Shown here in pieces: positions 57,246-64,000 of a stretch of DNA of 64,000 nucleotides. This DNA is from Sequoia sempervirens (lineage: Eukaryota; Streptophyta; Pinopsida; Cupressales; Cupressaceae). Below the pieces are notes generated by a model. That model was not told where the DNA came from. It saw nothing but the letters and a program-made list of their open reading frames with translations, and ran no database searches. Location of the stretch: assembly GCA_007258455.2 (NCBI GenBank), contig VDFB02193867.1, forward strand, positions 529,596,550-529,660,549. The letters run 5' to 3'. Both the position numbers and the translations under genes were made by a program. The first letter of the stretch is position 1. The number at the start of each line of letters is the position of its first letter.

Positions 57246-57765
57246 TTTTTCTATTTTTCGTACGGTTTTTTGTTGTTTTCTGTTGTTTTGCAGGTACAGG
57301 TACGGATCGCCGCAAGTGTTTTTTTTTTTAAAACATTGTGACGCACTTGATGCGTCGTGACACATCCGCTCACGTAAGAGATGCATACACTCTGACAAGC
57401 CGCAACTGATAGACAAAACGCCGCATTTTATTTCCAAAGCCACATCTAAGGACCCGAATGATGCATATGCCATAATGAGCCGCATCTGTCTGCTGTGTTT
57501 GTCGTGTACTTTCTATTTTCGTAGGGTTTTTTGTTGTTTTCTGTTGTCTTGTAGGGACAGGTACGGATCGACGGAAGTTTTTTAAAAAAACATTGTGATG
57601 CACTTGATGCGTAAGCGACGCATCCGCTCACGTAAGCGACGCATATGCTCTGACAAGCCGCAACTGATAGACAAAATGCCGCATTTGATTTCCAGAGCCA
57701 CATTTGACGACCCGAGCGACGCATCTGCTTGTCGCACCGCATTTGGCTGGTAAAATTTTTCTTTC
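57246..57765 (+). repeat. Two-copy tandem duplication (~262 bp) in leader
   Basis: First unit from about 57248, second from 57510, both opening TTTCTATTTTTCGTA / TTTCTATTTTCGTAG and containing GTACGGATCG, CACTTGATGCGT, CATCCGCTCACGTAAG, GACAAGCCGCAACTGATAGA and GCCGCATTT. Minus-strand ORFs here are translations of the repeat. Confidence 0.9.
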
Positions 57766-59761
57766 AGTTTTGAGGTCTTGATTTTTGGATTTTTGGGTTT
57801 TTCTGATTCTGGTTCTCTGATTCTCTATTTTTCTGTTTTTCTGTATTCTTTTTTATTCCTGCATGTTAACTAGATTAGATTTTTTCTTGTGTTACTGATC
57901 TTTTCTTATAGCATGTGGCAATCCTCATTTGTTTGTCGAAGACCATTGCATAAGAGACTACTAATATTCATTGTTTACAGATTTGAATGTCAAAGAAGGA
58001 TTAACAAAACTTTGTGCTTGCTTTTCTTAGAGTAGCAAACATTTAAATTTGGTGCATATAAAATGAAATCATGTCTTTTATGCTTGATTGTGATTGTGGA
58101 ATGGTAGGTGAGTATGCTCTCACTTGGTGAAAACCTTGTGATCAGAAAACCAGACCCATTCTTTTTTGTTATTTTACCCTTCACGATTCGGTATATCGAA
58201 GTATCCTCTCCCCTTGCGCATTCATGCAATCCTAGGTGTAAGAGAAATGGTTGCTGACTCTAGAACTTGGGCCTATTCTGGTGGGAAAAAGTACTCACCC
58301 CAAGACAACTCAGACCGGTAGCACCCTGACACCGAGGGACTTCCATCCGGTATATAAAAGTGGGTTCTTGAGGAAAGCCCAAGAATCACGAATGTGGTTC
58401 TGACAAGATGGATCTGAAAGGGGACTCTCACCACATGGATCATGCCCCACGAACAGAATGCCTGAATTAAACACCTCTTGTCTTAGTGTCCAACCGTTCT
58501 TTGGCCGTTGCTTGATATAGTGCAGGATACAGTATCATGCCCAAAGATACTCACTACTGATCCCCTTGAGTAGAGATAGCAATTCTTGGGATGTCACTAC
58601 CCAAAGAATCTGAATTTGGTGTGCTCGAATGATGTTAATGAGCCGTGGAGGGGAGCCAATGCCACCAAAATTCTAAGCTATCCGCTCTCGAGAAGGAAAG
58701 GTGTTTATCACCAATCCGGGGTATAATAGATGGGCTATATCAAGTATACAAACCCTTGGCCTATTGGCCTTTTAGGATTGTACTTGTCTCATGTGTGCTT
58801 GCTTATACTAAAACGTTGTGTTTGTCAAGTGTTTTCTAGTTTTTACCACAGTTCAAAACAAAACATTCATCAAACAGATCAAAACTTCCATCAAAACAAC
58901 ACGAAAATCACTTTGAAACAAAACTGTCATATCTGTTGACTGCAATTGACATCTTGCAACGCAACTGCTCTAATAAACCGCATCTGAGACTTGGAACAAC
59001 GCATCTGTAGGCGTCGCAATGCATCTGACAACTGAAAAGCCGCATTTGCTTAACCGAGTTGCATTTGACTGTCAAAAAGCCGCATCTGATAAACTGAACC
59101 GCATATGCTAAACTGTGACGCAATTGCCAAACTGAGACGCATTTGCCTGTCAAAATTTTAAGCTTCATAGCCAAAACCTGAGGTCTCCAAACTGTCAACC
59201 ATTTGTCAAACTCTGTCACCAAGAAGACTCTGTCAGAAACCTAACTTGAAATTGCTCAAAGTCTTGACCATTAGCTCGCATTAGTCACCATAGGTTTCAT
59301 ACCTCATTCCTTTTTCGTTGCATACATTTGACATTAGACTATCCCTAGGTTCCCATTTTGCATAGTTAGGAGTAGGCAAATCTTAAGCACCCCTTGGCAA
59401 AGTCATTGTTTTTGAAATTAGACCCTTTTGGACCAAGTTATCAAACGTCCTTTTAGTCATTGTCCTCTTTTGTGAGATTTCTTCCAGCTCAAAAGTCTAG
59501 TTAGGAAGACTCACTAGTCACTTAGGTCTTGTCAACTTGTCATTTACAACAAAGTCCTTTAGCAGTCCAAATCGAAAACAAAGAACAAGCTTAGAAGTGC
59601 TTAGATAACCTTATCTTACATTGCATACACATTGCATACCTTATTCAAAAAAAAAAAAAAATCCAAAAATATTAGTCATTCTAGGCGTCATTTTGAACTT
59701 AGACTTCACATAGTGTCATACTTGCATTTAGTTGTCATTCCCTTTTTGAGCAATCTCATTT
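57766..59761 (+). other. Long untranslated leader of the gypsy element
   Basis: About 2 kb without a supportable ORF. A TATATAAAAG box-like word is at about 58351. 58955-59155 is an array of CGCATYTG motifs. A 13-bp A run is near 59650. Gag starts at 59762. Confidence 0.6.
58955..59155 (+). repeat. Iterated CGCATYTG / GCCGCATTTG motif array
   Basis: About a dozen copies of CGCAT(C/T)TG, GCATTTGAC or CGCAATTGC at 10-25-base spacing, separated by AACTGA/CTGTCAAAA-like spacers. The same words appear in both units of the tandem duplication at 57246-57765. Confidence 0.75.
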
Positions 59762-61695
59762 ATGGTTGAAACCAGACTTCAAAAACAAAAGAGACAAATG
59801 GAAAACTTTAGGCAAGACCCCAACAATCCTCCATATGACTCAAACTAGACCTTGTACGATCCATTTTCTAATCTAGACAATCAACCTCTTGTGACAACAC
59901 AATCCTCATCAAACAATACATTCGAACTCTACTTGCAAAGAGATGAAAATGGCCAACTACTTCAGGAAAACATAGAGGCATTGACACAAGACCTAGAGGT
60001 CTATCAGCTTGCTAAAAAAATAGCGCGTCAAGATAGAGACAGATTTGTAGCTATGCTCTTGAGTGAAGGAGCTAAGTTACCACCAGGATTTGACATTAAC
60101 ACGTTAAATGACCCTAACGTCAACAATGCACATAACATTTCACATAGTGGTCAATCTCCAAATGCTACGAGCAACACCCCTTTTGACACCACAACGACAT
60201 TGCATACCACATCCAACATCCCAAACATCTCCAATACCATAAACGCTACTTCTATTGGGGGATCACAATCGTCCACAACATCCACAACACTACCCCAATC
60301 GGATGGAACCACTCTTGGCTCCCCAACAACATGGGAAAATTATTCCAATCCTCTTTTTACCACAACAGTAAATACCACGGGGGCATCACCAAGTCACCAC
60401 AATCCCCCTTTGACAACTACATTTACTACCATGAACACAACTTCAAAAAATCCATTTAGTAATACTTCACAAAATCCTCCGAGAGGATCCACAGGACGTA
60501 TCTTTATCCAAGGACAACAACAAAACATCAACACGACAACACAGTCAAATGTCATTACCTTCCAAGGCACAAACACAAACGTCCCGCTTGTTCAAAATCA
60601 ACAATTTACACAAGGTGGCCAAACAACACCGCCCATGACATCACCAACACACTATAATAGTCATGGCCACTACATCCCTCAAATAACGACACGCATGGGT
60701 GGGGGACACATACCAACATATTCATCCAACGTTCATACTCATCAACATGCACCCAACCACAACTTCCAATACCAACAACACACGTCATACGTACCACAAC
60801 AATCTATACCACCACAGTACACCAACATTCATACACAACAGACAAGAACACATGGTGTACTAGGCAATTCGACATATGGAAATGTAAATGACCCTACCAT
60901 AGATGAACTCAAAACAAGAATGAGGGATATGGAGAAAACTATGCAAAACATGTACATCTCAGGCAGGAAATCAAAAATATCATATGACCTGGATGTATAC
61001 CCATTTGACACAAACTTATCCAGACATGGGATGAGCTCAAATGAAAATTCATACACAATTATGCGTACAACGTTGACATGGATACCTCTATTACTAGCTT
61101 GTGTAATCTCACGCAAGAAGACTCGGGTGAGACATTTATTCCATTCTTTCAAAAATGGAGAAGCCTTGCTAGTCGATGTCACATTGACATTCCTGAAAGA
61201 GAAAAAGTCGACATGTTTGTCCAAACACTCCTAGGACCCCTCAAATTCGCATTACAAATACATTGTTGCACAAATTTCATAGAATTAGTGGAAAAGGGGG
61301 TCCAGATTGAGAAAGCCCTTATCGCAAAGGGAGAATTGAAATATGGTTCTAAAAATATGAACACCAACCCACCCGCTGACAAAAACAAATATTGGGTCAA
61401 GAATAAACATGTTACAAACGATGGTGTTGTGGACGCCAAGACTACAAGTCCCGTATTGGCCCTAAAAGGGGTCCAACAACAAAATAGACCAACTACAGCA
61501 TCGACACCTCCTTCCAATACTTCTTCAAACAATCAAAGTGGTCAAAATAGTCAAGGACAATATTGTCAAATGAGGCAATTTCCTAGGGGTTGCACATACA
61601 CCAATTTAGGTGAACCCATTGAAGAAGTCCTTAAGAAATGCATCCAGCATGGGGTCATCAAACTACCGAAAATCAAACCTTATGACCCCGGATAA
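59762..61695 (+). pseudogene. Gag of the young Ty3/gypsy element, internally deleted
   Basis: ATG 59762 opens VETRLQKQKRQMENFRQDP; a TAG at 59846 interrupts and the frame is then open to 61234. Residues about 60-340 are Asn/Thr/Gln/Ser-rich (for example TTSNIPNISNTINATSI), a disordered segment. A helix (DELKTRMRDMEKTMQNMYIS) precedes the capsid core, which starts SYDLDVYPFDTNL but jumps at about 61030 to WDELK-stop-KFIHNY in another frame (W codon now TGA). The usual middle of the core is therefore missing. From 61078 the core end is open to 61695 (DSGETFIPFFQKWRSLASRC, REKVDMFVQTLLGPLKFALQ), then IKLPKIKPYDPG. A non-functional Gag is expected, though the copy is much younger than those at 723 and 6834. 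Confidence 0.8.
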
Positions 61696-62440
61696 TTCAA
61701 ACCAGCATGGTGGAATGACAATACAGTTTGCGAATACCATCAAGCCAAGCGGCATATGACCTCTAACTGCCGACAACTGAAAAAATCATACAAGACCTTA
61801 TCGAAAATCGCACCCTCGAAGTGGGTGGATCGCAATTCAACTCCAACTCAGACCATACTATCCACAAGGATCCACTGCAGGATCATGGTTCCCATAATGC
61901 TTCCACTTCAGGTCCACAGAACCAAGCTAACTTTGCCTGAGCCAAGTACGATTACTCAGGTGGACCAACAATAAATAATGTTAGAACTGACGATGAGTAC
62001 ATCAACACCATTACGATCAAGAGAGCACCACAGTGCACTGCTGCTACGCGAAGTGGCAAGGTCACTATAGCTGGTCCACCTCCCCCTAGACAAGCCAAGA
62101 TCATTATAGTAGGCCCATCTGCCAAGCAATCACAACCTGCTTCATCTGCTAAATAGCCAAAACCTGTCTCAACCCCACAACAGTGGAAATCCAAAGGGCA
62201 ATTCAACCTAATTGACCAACTAGGAAAGACTCCGGCGCAAATATATATCCTTGAGCTGCTTCGTATCTCTCCTGCACATAAAGAAATCCTGGATAAAACT
62301 CTCCTAGAGTCGTTGGTCCCAAAGGACATTGATGTCAATCAGTTTGAAACTATGGTGGGATATCTCACCACGCCGCACCATGTCACCTTCTCGAATCAGG
62401 ATTACTCATCGTCTAAAACCAACCACAATGATGCATTACA
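61696..62440 (+). pseudogene. Gag-protease linker with Cys/His knuckle-like segment
   Basis: After a TAA at 61693 the reading gives WWNDNTVCEYHQAKRHMTSN then CRQLKK (C-x2-H, then H and C: a knuckle-like CxxH-x4-H-x4-C arrangement), IIQDLIENRTLEVGGSQFNS, and a long stretch to AATRSGKVTIAGPPPPRQ, a motif region typical between Gag and protease in this lineage. Two in-frame stops (near 61939 and 62155) and a shift at about 62430 join it to the protease frame. Confidence 0.65.
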
Positions 62441-64000
62441 CAGAAGTTTTTGTCCACAAGCACAAAGTTAGACGGGTTTTAATAGATGGCGGAGCAGGGT
62501 TGAATATATGCTCTCTCAAATTGGTTAAGGCTCTTGGATTCTCTGATGCATGCGTAGACCCAATGAAAAGAATAGTGATCAAAGCATATGATGACGAGGA
62601 ATGCTCTTCGCGAGGTGTTATCTCTCTCCCTATCAGAGTGGGACCTATCATTGTAGACACAACCTACCAGGTCCTGGATTTGGAACTACCATATAACATC
62701 TTACTTGGCCATCCATGGATCCACGAATTAAAATTTGTTCCGTCAACATACCACCAATGCCTCAAGTTTCCTTTTGATGGCACAGAAGTAACCGTATATG
62801 GAGACCCTGACCCTTTCCAATATTGTACCAACTTAAGGGGTATCTCTGAAAATCGAGTACCAATTAATCGAGAAGCACCTGGCTCCTCATCGTCCAAATA
62901 TATCGACCCTTCCATGCTCATGTCATCTTCCGCATTCACTCCATCCATGTCTTCTGCCATACCATCACCTTCCACCAACCCTAAGACTCAACCAACTATC
63001 AAAATCCAAGACCTCAGCTGCGGAGAGTTCAAACTTAACACAGCATACAGCATAACTACAATACCCACTCCTCCAAAGATATATGGTCGGCCATGTTTCA
63101 GAATGGAACCTCAAGAAACCTTCAAAGTGCCACCAAATACGGTTTTTATCAAGTGGGGAGACATGAATGATGAAGACCTTGCTGACATCACAGGATGGAT
63201 CTATAATGACACAGTCACATTACCTCCATTACCAGTTCAAAAATATGGCAAGGGTTACAACATCATGAAGGCTAAAGGCTACGATGGTACTAGTGGTCTT
63301 GGGAAAAATAAAACCGGTCAAAGGGAACCCATAGAAACTTTTCAAACTCTGAAGTATCTTGGATTAGGGTTTGGATCACTCAACAATGATGATCAATGTA
63401 CCTCTGGACTTTTAAATGAGCGAGTACATGCTTCTGACCGTGTCGAGACTACTAGGGAAACCCCCACCGAAACAGACTCCCATGAATGGGAATTTGGCTC
63501 AAAACGATCCCTAAGTGACTGTTGTCTTGATGATTAGTTTGTTGAACCAGGGGAACTGACCTCTGAACAATGATTTTGGCAAACATTCAAAATTGAACGA
63601 GCACCAAACAGTCAAAGTCCTACTACAACTTCCCATGACACATTACACCCGTCACCTGAATTCCATCAGTCCCATCAGTCTAACCAGTCCAATCAGTCTG
63701 AAGTGTCAAACGATAGGGACAACCAGGACTCTAAAACCTTCACCCCTTACTATGACAACGAACATGATACTAGTGAAGGAGAATATTGGATAGAATCCGA
63801 TATAGAGTTGGATGATGATAACCTCATTTACAACATCACCGAATCCATCTGCATGCTGTCTGCATCCTCACCCGAATTCACTAGCCTTGATGATGGCATC
63901 TCCTTAGTTTACCCTGAACTAGTCGATTGGGACCAACAAGGACCACCAGTTTTGGACACATTCCAAAATGATGAAGCCATTGCCGAATTCATGGGATTAA
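62329..64000 (+). pseudogene. Retropepsin plus G-patch region of gypsy polyprotein, runs off window end
   Basis: Open 62329-63537. Residues 1-38 are out-of-frame carry-over; true homology starts at about YTEVFVHKHKVRR. Retropepsin: active-site LIDGGAGLNI with Asp53, flap region YDDEECSSRGVISLPIRVG, then ELPYNILLGHPWI and CLKFPF. After a Pro/Ser-rich spacer, residues about 309-335 (63253-63336) form a G-patch: G-YNIMKAKGYDGTSGLGKNK-TGQREPI, with the spaced glycines and the GLG core of that nucleic-acid-associated domain. TAG at 63535 and TGA at 63571 are the only stops; the frame is then open to 64000 (SDIELDDDNLIYNITESICM, acidic). Reverse transcriptase should lie beyond the window. Only point stops, so the copy is recent. 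Confidence 0.85.

Noticed and set aside
57183..57742. Overlapping minus-strand ORFs of 77-100 codons
   Set aside because: They translate the tandem duplication of the leader and repeat each other.
58351..58360. TATATAAAAG as a promoter
   Set aside because: A TATA-like word inside an untranslated leader; no transcription start evidence, so it is mentioned but not called as a promoter.
60394..61532. Minus-strand ORFs opposite gag
   Set aside because: Shadows of the Thr/Asn/Gln-rich gag frame.

Overview
This window looks like intergenic DNA from a very large plant nuclear genome. It is AT-rich, full of nested and decayed LTR retrotransposons, and contains no gene that I would call intact. A gymnosperm, probably a conifer, is my best guess from the style of the elements (long LTRs, many old copies, slow decay), but this is inference and no single sequence proves it. 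A run of 100 N (19412-19511) is a scaffold gap.

Layout. 1-722 is part of an LTR lying on the minus strand. 723-10306 is a stack of Ty3/gypsy remnants of related lineages: a gag piece, a 1.57-kb LTR, a 328-codon ORF with a catalytically dead retropepsin-like domain, then a second gag with a glycine-rich segment, a protease remnant and a proline-rich linker. 11073-13510 is a decayed copy of CTR9 (VIP6/ELF8, a TPR subunit of the Paf1 transcription-elongation complex). A non-autonomous LTR element with about 1.8-kb LTRs sits in its 3' flank (13766 to the gap). The same CTR9 3' end plus the same element recurs at 40688-48686 as a duplicated block, nearly identical over its first 2.1 kb. A third CTR9 piece is at 50141-50480, wedged between a copia LTR (48776-50037) and a small TIR element (50491-51295).

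Between the two blocks lie an array of a TCGGYRAGAC-type motif (19781-20850), a polypurine/polypyrimidine tract (21790-22720), a decayed transposase-like gene of a plant family with a GHGK...DGAG motif (24717-27853), duplicated terminal exons of a cyclin-dependent kinase (27996-28505), a 357-bp tandem repeat (31765-33352) and a 300-bp tandem repeat (35525-36655). Downstream are the 3' half of a Ty3/gypsy pol with two RNase H domains and an integrase (51890-54052) and a minus-strand gene remnant (54640-55919). That remnant is cut by the 5' LTR of a comparatively young Ty3/gypsy element (55920 to beyond the window end), which carries gag, a retropepsin and a G-patch domain.

Most notable structural signals: (i) an array of at least nine perfect AT-rich hairpins with differing arms inside the LTR at 55920-57227; (ii) a recurring imperfect palindrome of about 34 bp (arms like GGGACTCATTCACC) found 21 times in and around LTRs of two different elements; (iii) iterated CGCATYTG motifs in the leader of the youngest element. 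No tRNA, rRNA or CRISPR array was seen. All calls come from reading the sequence; no database search was possible.
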